Shown: positions 1 to 6,985 of the stretch, in pieces
Layout of the letters: the number at the start of each line of letters is the position of its first letter
How positions within the stretch are numbered: position 1 is the stretch's first letter
NCBI RefSeq assembly: GCF_021952865.1
Contig: NZ_CP040792.1
Coordinates: forward strand, 3,038,001-3,102,000
Direction of reading: 5' to 3'
DNA: 64,000 nt
Source of the DNA: Clavibacter californiensis
GTDB lineage: Bacteria; Actinomycetota; Actinomycetes; Actinomycetales; Microbacteriaceae
Made by a program: the position numbers and the translations under genes
The notes under the pieces: model-generated
What the model was told of the DNA's origin: nothing
Databases searched by the model: none
The model's input: the letters and a program-made list of their open reading frames with translations, nothing else

Positions 1-1493
1 GCGAACGTGGCGCCGTACCAGGGCGAGTCGCCCGGACCGTAGCGGAACTCGCCGAGGCTCGCGGCCTTGACGAGGGAGGCCGCTGCGCTCGCGCGGTCGT
101 GCGCGATGGCGACGACCGCGTCGCGGGTGAGGCGCGCGGTGGTGGCCGGCGGATCCGGCAGCAGGGCAAGGCGCGACAGCTCGCCGAGCGCGTCGAGCAC
201 GGAGACGCCGAGCTCCCTGTCGGGGCGGCCGAGCGCGAAGCGGTAGTCGAGCAGGACGTGGCGGAGGCGGACGAGCGCGTCGTCGACCTCGGCGGTCTGC
301 GCGGGCGCGGCCTTCTCGTTGCGGACGATGGACTGGACCACGTCGCGCTTGAGCGACTTCGGCGCGACCGCGAGGCCGGGCAGGCCCACGTCGGCGAGGC
401 GCTGGCCGATGCCCTTGAGCGAGGAGGCGCGGGGGCTCACGACGAGCACGCGCTTGTTCTGCGCGACGAGGCAGCCGATGGAGTTGACGATGGTCTGCGT
501 GCCGCCGGTGCCCGGGAGCGTGGTCACCACGAGCGAGTTGCCCGCGTTGATCTGCGCGATGACGTACTCCTGCTCGGGATCCGCGTCGAGCAGCAGGGTG
601 TCGGTGACGGGCGGGCGCTGGTCCTGCGGGATCGGGTCGACGGGCGCGTACGCCTCGCCCACGCCCCACTTGGCGGTGGGGTTGCCGGCGATGGCGTCGA
701 TGACGAGGTGGTCGAGGTGGTCGGCGTCCTCGGCGAGCGCCCGGCCGACCTCGGCGAACGAGGAGACGACGAGGCGCGGCTGCACGGCGAACGCGGGCAG
801 GTGCGAGGTGAGTCCGCGCAGGCGGTCGATGACGGGCTGCGGCTTGAACGCGCCGTTCTGCACGGCGAGCGCGACGAACGAGTCGGCGTCGAGCGTGATC
901 TGGAACTGCTCCTCGAGGGCGCGCGCGAGCGCCGGGTTGAGGAACGGCTGGCCCTTGAGGCGCACCTCGTAGTCGCTGCCGTGGCGGCGGATCGCGAGCG
1001 GGCGCAGCAGCACGGGCGCGCGGAACTGCTCGTCGGCGAAGCGCCATTCGGCGAGGCCGATGGCCAGGTGGATCGACTCGATGCCCCGGGCCGAGACCAG
1101 CTCGATGCCCTTCTGGGTGATGCGGTTCGCCGCCTTGCGGGCGCTGCGGAGCGCGAGCTCGTCGCGGATGAGCGACGACAGCAGCGTCGTCTTGCCCGTG
1201 ATGAACTGCGCGAGGCCACCTGGGTGCGTGGTGCTCAGCTCGATGCGCGAGCCGGGCGCGTCCACGAAGTGGAGGAGAGGAGAGGTGCCGCCGATGCCGG
1301 CCAGCTGCTCGCGCCACTCGCGCCAGCGGGGCTCGGCCACGTTGCCGCTCCCCAGGTGCACGTCGCCGACGCGGAGGTCGTGGGGGCTGGTGCTGTTGTG
1401 GGAAGCATTCACGTGGGGGTCCTCAAGATGCTCGGCGGCGAACCCGGAGAGCAGGTCGTCGTCGTCGTCGGATCGTTCATTGGCACGCCACAC
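1..1493 (-). CDS. AAA/superfamily-I helicase-like protein, 3' end cut by window edge
   Basis: At least 497 residues are present; the reading frame runs off the left edge, so the C-terminus is missing. Residues 326-334 read LPGTGGTQT, which aligns with the Walker A of UvrD/Upf1-like helicases (usually PGTGKTQT), followed by a strand VLVVSPRASS near residue 350 resembling helicase motif Ia. The invariant Walker A lysine is replaced by Gly330. The start chosen is the GTG at 1493: TACTGT lies exactly six bases upstream, the leaderless geometry seen for many genes here, and it gives an acidic N-terminus (five Asp). A GTG at 1412 is an alternative, with no good ribosome binding site at either. It is divergent from tRNA-Arg. 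I recognise the broad P-loop helicase type, not the exact family; the substrate is unknown. Confidence 0.7.
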   Translation of the reverse strand, partial: MWRANERSDDDDDLLSGFAAEHLEDPHVNASHNSTSPHDLRVGDVHLGSGNVAEPRWREWREQLAGIGGTSPLLHFVDAPGSRIELSTTHPGGLAQFITGKTTLLSSLIRDELALRSARKAANRITQKGIELVSARGIESIHLAIGLAEWRFADEQFRAPVLLRPLAIRRHGSDYEVRLKGQPFLNPALARALEEQFQITLDADSFVALAVQNGAFKPQPVIDRLRGLTSHLPAFAVQPRLVVSSFAEVGRALAEDADHLDHLVIDAIAGNPTAKWGVGEAYAPVDPIPQDQRPPVTDTLLLDADPEQEYVIAQINAGNSLVVTTLPGTGGTQTIVNSIGCLVAQNKRVLVVSPRASSLKGIGQRLADVGLPGLAVAPKSLKRDVVQSIVRNEKAAPAQTAEVDDALVRLRHVLLDYRFALGRPDRELGVSVLDALGELSRLALLPDPPATTARLTRDAVVAIAHDRASAAASLVKAASLGEFRYGPGDSPWYGATF

Positions 1494-1499
1494 CCGGCA

Positions 1500-1505
1500 A
1501 CAGTA
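1500..1505 (-). promoter_or_regulatory. -10 hexamer, probable leaderless start
   Basis: TACTGT on the minus strand ends six bases before the GTG at 1493, placing transcription start on the start codon. Confidence 0.5.
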
Positions 1506-1630
1506 CGACGCGTCGGGTGGGGAAACCGGCAGGCGGAGCCGGGCGGGGCCGGATCTGCGGGGCGCGGCGGCGGTCGGGCTCGGGCTCGTCCTGGGAGGGC
1601 TCGACCTCGGCGGGAGCGCGCCGCTGCCGC

Positions 1631-1636
1631 TACCAT
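1631..1636 (+). promoter_or_regulatory. -10 hexamer of tRNA-Arg
   Basis: TACCAT ends ten bases before the first base of the tRNA, a normal distance for a tRNA promoter with a short 5' leader. No clear -35 hexamer is visible. Confidence 0.45.
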
Positions 1637-1646
1637 GGGCCGGTCA

Positions 1647-1718
1647 GCCTCTGTAGCTCAATGGAAGAGCAGTTCCGTCCTAAGGAAAGGGTTGGGGGTT
1701 CGAGTCCCTCCAGGGGCA
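1647..1718 (+). tRNA. tRNA-Arg (anticodon CCT)
   Basis: A full cloverleaf can be drawn: acceptor GCCTCTG pairs with CAGGGGC, a D-arm GCTC/GAGC, an anticodon loop GTCCTAA giving CCU (reads AGG), and a T-arm GGGGG-TTCGAGT-CCCTC. The first pair of the anticodon stem is a G-A mismatch. Discriminator base A; CCA is not encoded. AGG is a rare arginine codon in this GC-rich genome, so this is a minor isoacceptor. Confidence 0.93.
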
Positions 1719-1757
1719 CCGTCCTCCTCGCGATGTCGGCCCGCTGTCATCGCGGTC

Positions 1758-2131
1758 GTGCGCGAGGCGTCCGTCGCTGAGGAGCTGCGTCGGCTGCGCC
1801 GCGGGGTGGCGCTGCCGCAGGGCGAGCTCGCGGCCCGCACGGGGGTCCCGTCGCTCGGGCGCGTGCGTGCGTCGCGGGAGCGGAGCCTCGAGGTCGCGAC
1901 CCGCCGACGCGTGAGCGACGTCCGCCTGTCCGGGTCCGTCGCCCGCGGGGAGGCCACGGCCGGATCCGACGTGGACCTCCTGGTGCATCTCGGCCCGGAC
2001 GCGTCCCCTTCGACCTCGCGGGATTCATGGCCGAGATCGCCGAGCTGCTGGGCCTCGATGTCGACGTGGTGTCCGACAGGGGGACGGGCCCCGTCATGGA
2101 CCGCATCCGAGCCGAGGCCGTGGCCCTCTGA
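1758..2131 (+). pseudogene. Decayed HTH-MNT nucleotidyltransferase antitoxin
   Basis: From a GTG at 1758 the frame starts with a remnant of an Xre-type helix-turn-helix (LRRLRRGVALPQGELAARTG) and then reaches a minimal nucleotidyltransferase signature GSVARGEA...SDVDLLV (GS-x10-DxD). Around 2007-2015 the frame is lost: downstream coding sense (FDLAGFMAEIAELLGLDVDV..., ending VMDRIRAEAVAL) continues in the next frame, consistent with one base lost or gained in the run tccccttc. The HTH part also looks shortened by roughly 20 residues relative to intact Xre-MNT fusions, so this is more likely real decay than a single sequencing error. Its stop overlaps the start of the HEPN gene by one base (TGATG), the usual arrangement of MNT-HEPN toxin-antitoxin pairs, where MNT is the antitoxin and adenylylates HEPN. 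Confidence 0.65.
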
Positions 2132-2415
2132 TGTTCGACGGCGAACGCGTGCCGGCGCTGCTGGAGGACGTCGCACGGTTCGCGGTCTCCGCTCGACGGG
2201 TGGCGGCGCGGGGTCACGCGCGCTTCGTCGACCTCTCGACCGCCGCCGACCACCTCCCCTCCTCTTTCCGGGAGGCCCGTCCCGACATCGACTGGAGCGG
2301 GATCCGCCCGGTGCGGGACTTCGTCGCCCACGACCACGACGGGACGGACACGGAGGTGCTGTGGCGCGTCATCGCGGTGGAGTTCCCGCGGATCGCGGCG
2401 GCACGCGCGAAGTGA
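2131..2415 (+). CDS. HEPN-domain protein (HepT/DUF86-like toxin family)
   Basis: A 94-residue all-helical protein containing RDFVAH near residue 63, matching the R-x4-6-H catalytic motif of HEPN RNases (HepT, DUF86). Its ATG overlaps the stop of the preceding MNT gene by one base, so the two were translated as a unit. HepT-type proteins cut RNA and are neutralised by an MNT adenylyltransferase; here the partner is frameshifted while HEPN stays open, so either HEPN is inactive or weak, or the partner still works by a route I cannot see. The motif is RDFVAHDH rather than the canonical RNxxxHxY, lacking the downstream Tyr used as AMP acceptor. Family call moderately sure, activity uncertain. Confidence 0.6.
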   Translation: MFDGERVPALLEDVARFAVSARRVAARGHARFVDLSTAADHLPSSFREARPDIDWSGIRPVRDFVAHDHDGTDTEVLWRVIAVEFPRIAAARAK

Positions 2416-2621
2416 GGCGCAAGCCGAAGGTCACCTCGTCGCCCCCTCCGGTGGACAACCGGATCGCCTCGGGCCCCCCTCCCCGCACACTGAGGCGGTC
2501 CCGAGCGCGCCGCGACGATGCGCCCCACGGATCGCCTCGACGGCGCAGCTCCGGGCAGCAGCCATCGTCCCGGCGAGCGTCGCCGGGCAGGCCCGCGCCG
2601 CCGATCCGAGGAGCACCGCCC

Positions 2622-3773
2622 ATGACCCCTGCGAGCGACCGGACCGACTCCCGCACGCGCGCCCCGCTCTCCGTGCTCAACCTCGTCCCCGTCTCCGCCG
2701 GGTCGTCGTCCGCCGAGGCGCTCCGCGACAGCGTCGACCTGTCCGTGCGCGCGGAGGCGGCCGGCTACGCGCGGTACTGGCTCGCCGAGCACCACATGAA
2801 CCCCGGGCTCGCGGGATCCAGCCCGCACGCGATGCTGGCGGCGGTCGCCGCGGCGACCCGCTCCATCCGGGTCGGCTCGGCGGCGACCCTCATCGGCAAC
2901 CACAGCGCGCTGCAGGTGGCGGAGGCGTTCGGCACCGTCACCGGCCTGTACGGGCCGCGGTTCGACCTCGGGCTCGGCCGCTCGCCGATGCCGCCGAAGC
3001 AGCCGGCGGGCACGGGAGCCGCCGCTCCCGCCGCCCCCGAGGCCCGCGTCGTCGACGGGCTCCTCGTGCCCGCACGCGCCCTGATGTTCCGGGACCGGTC
3101 GAGGGCGCAGCTGCAGGCCCGGCTCCTCCGACGCGGCGCCACTGAGGTCGCGCCCTTCGACGAGACGGTGGACGACCTGCTCGCCTTCCTCGACGGGACG
3201 TACGCGGATCCCGAGATCGGGTCCATCGCGGCGCCGCCGGCGGACGGGTCTGCCGTCGAGGTCTGGATCCACGGGTCGTCCGCCGGCGAGAGCGCCCGCG
3301 TCGCCGGATCCCGCGGCCTCCCCTTCGGCGCCAACTACCACTCGACGCCGTGGGGCGTCCTCGACGCCGTCGCGGCGTACCGCGAGCACTTCGTCCCGGG
3401 CGTGCTCGCGGCCCCGCACGTGATCGTCTCGGCCGACGTGCTCGTGGCCGACACCGACGCGGAGGCCCGACGCCTCGCCTCAGGGTTCGCGCGCTGGGTG
3501 CTCTCGATCCGCTCGGGTCGCGGTGCGATCGCCTACCCCGCCCCCGACGACGAGGCCGCCGCGCCGCTCGACGTCGCGGAGCTCGCGCAGGTGCAGGACC
3601 GCCTCGACACGCGCATCGTGGGGGATCCCGCGACGGTCGTGCAGAAGCTGGAGACGCTCCGGCGCGTGACGGGCGCGGACGAGCTGCTGGTCACGACGAC
3701 GACCCACGACCACGCGGCCCGGGTCCGCTCCTACGAGCTGCTCGCAGAGGCATGGGGGCCGCGCGGCCTCTGA
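2622..3773 (+). CDS. LLM class flavin-dependent oxidoreductase (luciferase-like)
   Basis: A 383-residue member of the bacterial luciferase-like monooxygenase family, TIM-barrel enzymes using reduced FMN or F420. Visible hallmarks: an N-terminal strand LSVLNLVPVSAG (residues 15-27), AEHH at 55-58 where family members bind cofactor or substrate, the stretch IRVGSAATLIGNHSALQVAE, and YGPRFDLGLGRS with the conserved GLGRG-like loop. The C-terminus ends with the usual Lxx-hxGTPxxV-like region (VGDPATVVQKLETL). A GAGG element precedes the ATG by 9 bases. It stands alone between the HEPN gene and a convergent DUF4041 gene, so the substrate cannot be inferred; likely an alkanal- or F420-type monooxygenase. 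Confidence 0.8.
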   Translation: MTPASDRTDSRTRAPLSVLNLVPVSAGSSSAEALRDSVDLSVRAEAAGYARYWLAEHHMNPGLAGSSPHAMLAAVAAATRSIRVGSAATLIGNHSALQVAEAFGTVTGLYGPRFDLGLGRSPMPPKQPAGTGAAAPAAPEARVVDGLLVPARALMFRDRSRAQLQARLLRRGATEVAPFDETVDDLLAFLDGTYADPEIGSIAAPPADGSAVEVWIHGSSAGESARVAGSRGLPFGANYHSTPWGVLDAVAAYREHFVPGVLAAPHVIVSADVLVADTDAEARRLASGFARWVLSIRSGRGAIAYPAPDDEAAAPLDVAELAQVQDRLDTRIVGDPATVVQKLETLRRVTGADELLVTTTTHDHAARVRSYELLAEAWGPRGL

Positions 3774-5068
3774 GCGGTCACGCGCCGAGGCGACGCATCA
3801 GCGCGGGTCCCCGTCCCCTCCCGCCTCCCGGCGCTTCCGCTCGATGGCATCGCGGTACTTCTGCATGGTCCGCTCCCCACGAGCGCGCGGTCGACGTCCT
3901 CGATGCGATCCCGCATTCGCGCCGCGCCCTCGGCGTCGCCCTTGCTCTCCAGCGCCGCCAGCGTCGCGGCATAGTGCGCGCGCTCCTTGTCGAGGCGGTC
4001 GTGCTCGGCCTGCAGCTCCGCGGACGCCTTGGCCTGCTCGCGGAGCTCCGCCCGGCGCTCCCGCTCCATCTCCTTCTCCGCCTGCAGCACGCGCAGGTGC
4101 GCGCTCGCGAGCTGCAGCTCCTCGAGCCGCAGCTCGTGGTATCGGTCCTGGATCCGCAGGTCGATCATCGTGCCGCTCCGGGCGATCTGCTCCGCCGCCT
4201 TGGTCAGCCGGTTCCGGGCGACGTGGAGGTTGCCCGCCTTCGTGGCCTTCACGGCGTTCTCCGCCTCGGCGTTGTAGGCGCGCAGCAGCACCTTCGACAT
4301 GTCGCTCACGAACCGCCGGCCCTGCGCCTCGGATCCGTTGAACGTGAAGCCGGACGTGGCGGTCACCGCCCTCTTGTCGCGGACGGCGTTCTTGATCGTG
4401 TAACGCAGCGCCTCCAGGCGCGACGCGAGCTCGGCCGACGACTCCGCCGGGTGGTCGTAGTCGAACAGGCCGACGCCCTGCAGCTCGGCCGTGGTGGTCA
4501 CGTCCACGAGCTCGGCGCGGGCGGCCGTCAGCTCGGCGTCGAGGGCGCGCCGCGTCTCGATCCGCTCGTGCACCGCCGCGTCGACCGCCTGCAGCTCCGC
4601 CTCGGCCCGCCGACGCACGGCACCCGCCTCCTCCTCGGCGCGGAGGCGCACCGCTCCCGCCTCCTGCTCGGCCCGCAGGCGCTCGGCCGCCGCCTCCGCC
4701 AGGATCCGGTCCCGCTCCGCGCTGGCCGCGGCGACCAGCGCGGATGCCGCATTGGCGCCCGTCCGTCGCGCCGCTTCCGCCTCCGCCTCCGCGCGCGCCC
4801 GGTAGTCGTCCAGCTCGGCGAAGTCGCGCATGCCGTGCCGCCTGATCAGGTCCTCCAGCTGCGCGATGTGCGCCTCGGCCGCCGCGGCGCGCTCCCGGGC
4901 CTCGCGCTTGGAGAGCCGGTCGACGGGCTCGGCCGCCGGCGCGATCGGCTCGGGCTCCTGCGGCGCCGCCTCGGGCCTCGGCTGCACGTGCTCGGTCCAC
5001 CGCTCGCCGTCCCACCAGCGGACGTAGCGGGGATCCTGGTCGTCGTACCAGCCGGCGGCAGCGCTCAT
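3731..5068 (-). CDS. DUF2510 / DUF4041 coiled-coil protein (apparent 3' frameshift)
   Basis: 445 residues as read. The N-terminus carries a DUF2510 motif (GWYDDQDPRYVRWWDGERWT, residues 6-25), then a long Ala/Glu/Arg-rich coiled coil (about 50-190), a DUF4041 core (LFDYDHPAESS at 201-211 to about 315), and a second coiled coil to residue 390. After DVDRALV (397) the sequence turns into low-quality SerArgPro text, while the neighbouring frame continues ERTMQKYRDAIERKRREAGG and stops at 3798; one extra base in the C-run at 3875-3878 would join them. The natural protein therefore probably ends near 3798 and would not overlap the convergent oxidoreductase. Start: ATG with TAGCCT exactly six bases upstream (leaderless). 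Function unknown; DUF2510 is found in actinobacterial membrane- or secretion-linked proteins. Confidence 0.75.
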   Translation of the reverse strand: MSAAAGWYDDQDPRYVRWWDGERWTEHVQPRPEAAPQEPEPIAPAAEPVDRLSKREARERAAAAEAHIAQLEDLIRRHGMRDFAELDDYRARAEAEAEAARRTGANAASALVAAASAERDRILAEAAAERLRAEQEAGAVRLRAEEEAGAVRRRAEAELQAVDAAVHERIETRRALDAELTAARAELVDVTTTAELQGVGLFDYDHPAESSAELASRLEALRYTIKNAVRDKRAVTATSGFTFNGSEAQGRRFVSDMSKVLLRAYNAEAENAVKATKAGNLHVARNRLTKAAEQIARSGTMIDLRIQDRYHELRLEELQLASAHLRVLQAEKEMERERRAELREQAKASAELQAEHDRLDKERAHYAATLAALESKGDAEGAARMRDRIEDVDRALVGSGPCRSTAMPSSGSAGRREGTGTRADASPRRVTAQRPRGPHASASSS

Positions 5069-5074
5069 CCCCTC

Positions 5075-5080
5075 AGGCTA
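5075..5080 (-). promoter_or_regulatory. -10 hexamer, leaderless start of the DUF4041 gene
   Basis: TAGCCT on the minus strand, then GAGGGG, then ATG at 5068: six-base spacing. The GAGGGG touches the start codon and so cannot act as a Shine-Dalgarno. Confidence 0.6.
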
Positions 5081-5278
5081 GGCAGCCGCCCCCGCCGCCA
5101 TGAGCCCCCGTTCGAGGCGGCCGGCGATCCTTTGCTGTGCACGCTCACCCGCTCCACCCGGCAACCGCGCTACCGTCGACATCACCGCCCATCCGCCGCA
5201 CGCGCGGCTGCGCGCACCCGGGCCCGACGCAGGTGCGCCCGGCGGCTCCACTCCGACACGCACGAGAGGCACGCGCCC

Positions 5279-6061
5279 ATGACCGACACCACCCGCACGA
5301 TCCCCTGGGACGGCACGCTCGACGAGCGCGCCGCCCAGGCCCTCGAGACCCCGGGAGGCCTCGTCGTCGCCGCCACCAAGGTCGGCTACATCCTCATGAC
5401 GACGGACGGCGCCGGCCTCGAGCGCAAGTTCGACGCCAAGCAGCGCAAGCGCGACAAGCCGGGCGTGGTGCTCTGCACGAGCATCGCCCAGCTGCAGGAG
5501 CTCGCCGTGCTGAACGACGAGATCCTCGCCTTCTACCAGGAGCACTGGGACGCCGACGTGCTGCTCGGCTGCATCCTCCCGTGGCGCGAGGACGCGAAGC
5601 ACCTCATCCCCGACGAGGTCGCCGGCCAGCTCGCCATGGACGGCCGGGGCACGAGCTGCTTCGTGATCCGCTTCGGCCGCCCCGCCGAGCAGCTCGCCGA
5701 GCGCCTGTGGGAGAGCGGCCGCCTGTCGTTCGCGAGCTCCGCCAACCCGTCCGGCAAGGGCAACCGCGGTCGCGTCGAGGGCATCGGCGAGCGCATCGAG
5801 CAGCAGGCCGACGCCATCGTCGCCGCCGACGACTACGTCGCGTCCATCCAGCCCGGCCTCGACGAGACGAGCCGGCACGAGCAGGGCGTCATGGTCTCCA
5901 TGGTCGACGCGTCCGGCGCGCTCATCCCCGAGCAGCGCGGCGAGCGCTCGGTCACCCCGAACCCGACGCTCATCCGCCGAGGCCTCGCGGTCGACGTCAT
6001 CATGTCGGCGCTCGCCCGGTCGTTCCCGTCGTGGGACTACCGCCACGGCGAGTACTACTGA
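5279..6061 (+). CDS. Sua5/YciO/YrdC/YwlC family protein
   Basis: A 260-residue YrdC-fold protein. The family makes L-threonylcarbamoyladenylate for t6A37 of tRNAs reading ANN codons, or are paralogues binding nucleotides and RNA. Conserved features: GGLVVAATKVGYILM near residue 21, the K-x-R type basic patch DAKQRKRDKPG (about 58-68) that binds ATP/RNA, and SSANPSGKGN (about 157) matching the SxANxSG signature. The C-terminus ends in a tyrosine-rich tail (DYRHGEYY). The N-terminal half is less canonical than TsaC and the gene is monocistronic with its own terminator, so it may be a paralogue rather than the essential t6A enzyme. The ATG follows a leader of about 95 bases from a possible TACCGT at 5171-5176. 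Confidence 0.8.
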   Translation: MTDTTRTIPWDGTLDERAAQALETPGGLVVAATKVGYILMTTDGAGLERKFDAKQRKRDKPGVVLCTSIAQLQELAVLNDEILAFYQEHWDADVLLGCILPWREDAKHLIPDEVAGQLAMDGRGTSCFVIRFGRPAEQLAERLWESGRLSFASSANPSGKGNRGRVEGIGERIEQQADAIVAADDYVASIQPGLDETSRHEQGVMVSMVDASGALIPEQRGERSVTPNPTLIRRGLAVDVIMSALARSFPSWDYRHGEYY

Positions 6062-6083
6062 TCCCGCCGGGATCAGCACATAC

Positions 6084-6116
6084 GAGGGCCCGCGGAGCAC
6101 GTCTCCGCGGGCCCTC
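6084..6116 (+). terminator. Rho-independent-like hairpin
   Basis: A perfect 14-bp stem (GAGGGCCCGCGGAG) with a 5-base loop begins 22 bases after the Sua5-family stop codon. No T-run follows, as is usual in actinobacteria. Confidence 0.8.
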
Positions 6117-6414
6117 CGCATCCCCGCGGCGTGGGCCCATATTTATTCCTCGAGTGGGGAGAGCGCGGGGCATTCCCCGGCGATATGCCTGCCGCACCGC
6201 GCGATGGCGCGCGGGAAAGGCCCGCGATACCGCGCCCCCGCGTGGGCGGAATGCGGTCGCAGCGCCCATGGAGACGTATCGCGAGGTCATCTCCCCACGA
6301 ATCGGACATGAATTCCTCCTTGATTCACGCGCGGTGTCGGATTTCCCGGGGAGAACGGGTATCGTGGCGCTCGCCGCATCATCTGATGCACCATCTGCAA
6401 TGAGAGGAACAGAC
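6117..6414 (+). promoter_or_regulatory. Upstream region of lsr2
   Basis: Almost 300 bases without a gene, noticeably richer in A/T than its surroundings (catatttattcc at 6138, gaattcctccttgattc at 6310). It contains TTGATT at 6319 and TATCGT at 6360 but not in a good promoter spacing. An AT-rich upstream region fits autoregulation by Lsr2, which binds AT-rich DNA; that is inference. I see no small gene in it. Confidence 0.35.
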
Positions 6415-6765
6415 GTGGCTCGCAAGGTTGTCACCACGCTCGTCGACGACATCGACGGCGTCGTCATCGAAGAGGGAAAGGGCGAGACCGTTCCGTTCGC
6501 GCTCGACGGCGTGAATTACGAGATCGACCTGAGCGACGCCAACGCCGCGAAGCTGCGTGAGGCGCTCGACACCTACGTCGACCGCGCGCGCCGCGTCGGC
6601 CGCGCCTCCACCGGCCGCTCGGCCGGCGCGCGCCGCTCGTCCTCGAGCGCCCCCAAGGAGGACCTCGGCGCCGCCCGCGAGTGGCTGCGCGAGCACGGCC
6701 ACAAGGTCTCCGAGCGCGGGCGCATCTCCGCCGACCTGCTCGAGGAGTACCGCGCCAACAAGTAG
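6415..6765 (+). CDS. lsr2: Lsr2 nucleoid-associated silencer
   Basis: A 116-residue protein with the two Lsr2 domains: an N-terminal dimerisation domain (ARKVVTTLVDDIDG, residues 2-15) and a C-terminal DNA-binding domain with the AT-hook-like RGR at 101-103 in SERGRISADLLEEY. Lsr2 bridges DNA, binds AT-rich minor groove and silences foreign genes in actinobacteria. The GTG at 6415 is chosen because AGAGGAA lies at normal distance upstream; an in-frame ATG at 6400 would place that ribosome binding site inside the gene. The acidic-basic linker (Arg/Ser-rich, 58-80) is typical. Followed by a strong terminator, so it is monocistronic. Confidence 0.95.
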   Translation: MARKVVTTLVDDIDGVVIEEGKGETVPFALDGVNYEIDLSDANAAKLREALDTYVDRARRVGRASTGRSAGARRSSSSAPKEDLGAAREWLREHGHKVSERGRISADLLEEYRANK

Positions 6766-6799
6766 GAGACACGACGCGCGCACCGCGCGCAGCACGTGC

Positions 6800-6835
6800 G
6801 AAGAGGGCCGATCCGCCACAGGATCGGCCCTCTTC
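6800..6835 (+). terminator. Terminator of lsr2
   Basis: A perfect 15-bp stem GAAGAGGGCCGATCC with loop GCCACA, 34 bases after the lsr2 stop. Confidence 0.85.
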
Positions 6836-6985
6836 GTCGTCCCGCGGGTTCCCCGTAATGAATCACGCAGCCCCGGATTGCCGGGACACGGGAGGCGCGG
6901 CGCGCCGGGCGACACGCGCGCGTCACGCCCGCGTCGCGGATCCGTCGCGGGGGCGCGAGCACGCTTGCCCAGAAGAAGGAGCACC

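Noticed and set aside
1647-2415. Integrated genomic island at tRNA-Arg
   Set aside because: No integrase, direct repeat of the tRNA 3' end or mobility gene could be found; only a decayed MNT-HEPN pair.
99-3773. A continuous 1224-codon open frame on the plus strand
   Set aside because: Only its end (2622-3773) is a real gene; the rest is the antisense of the ATPase and intergenic DNA, open because stops are rare at this GC content.
6400-6414. ATG at 6400 as lsr2 start
   Set aside because: It precedes the AGAGGAA ribosome site that serves the GTG at 6415 and would add residues not found in Lsr2.
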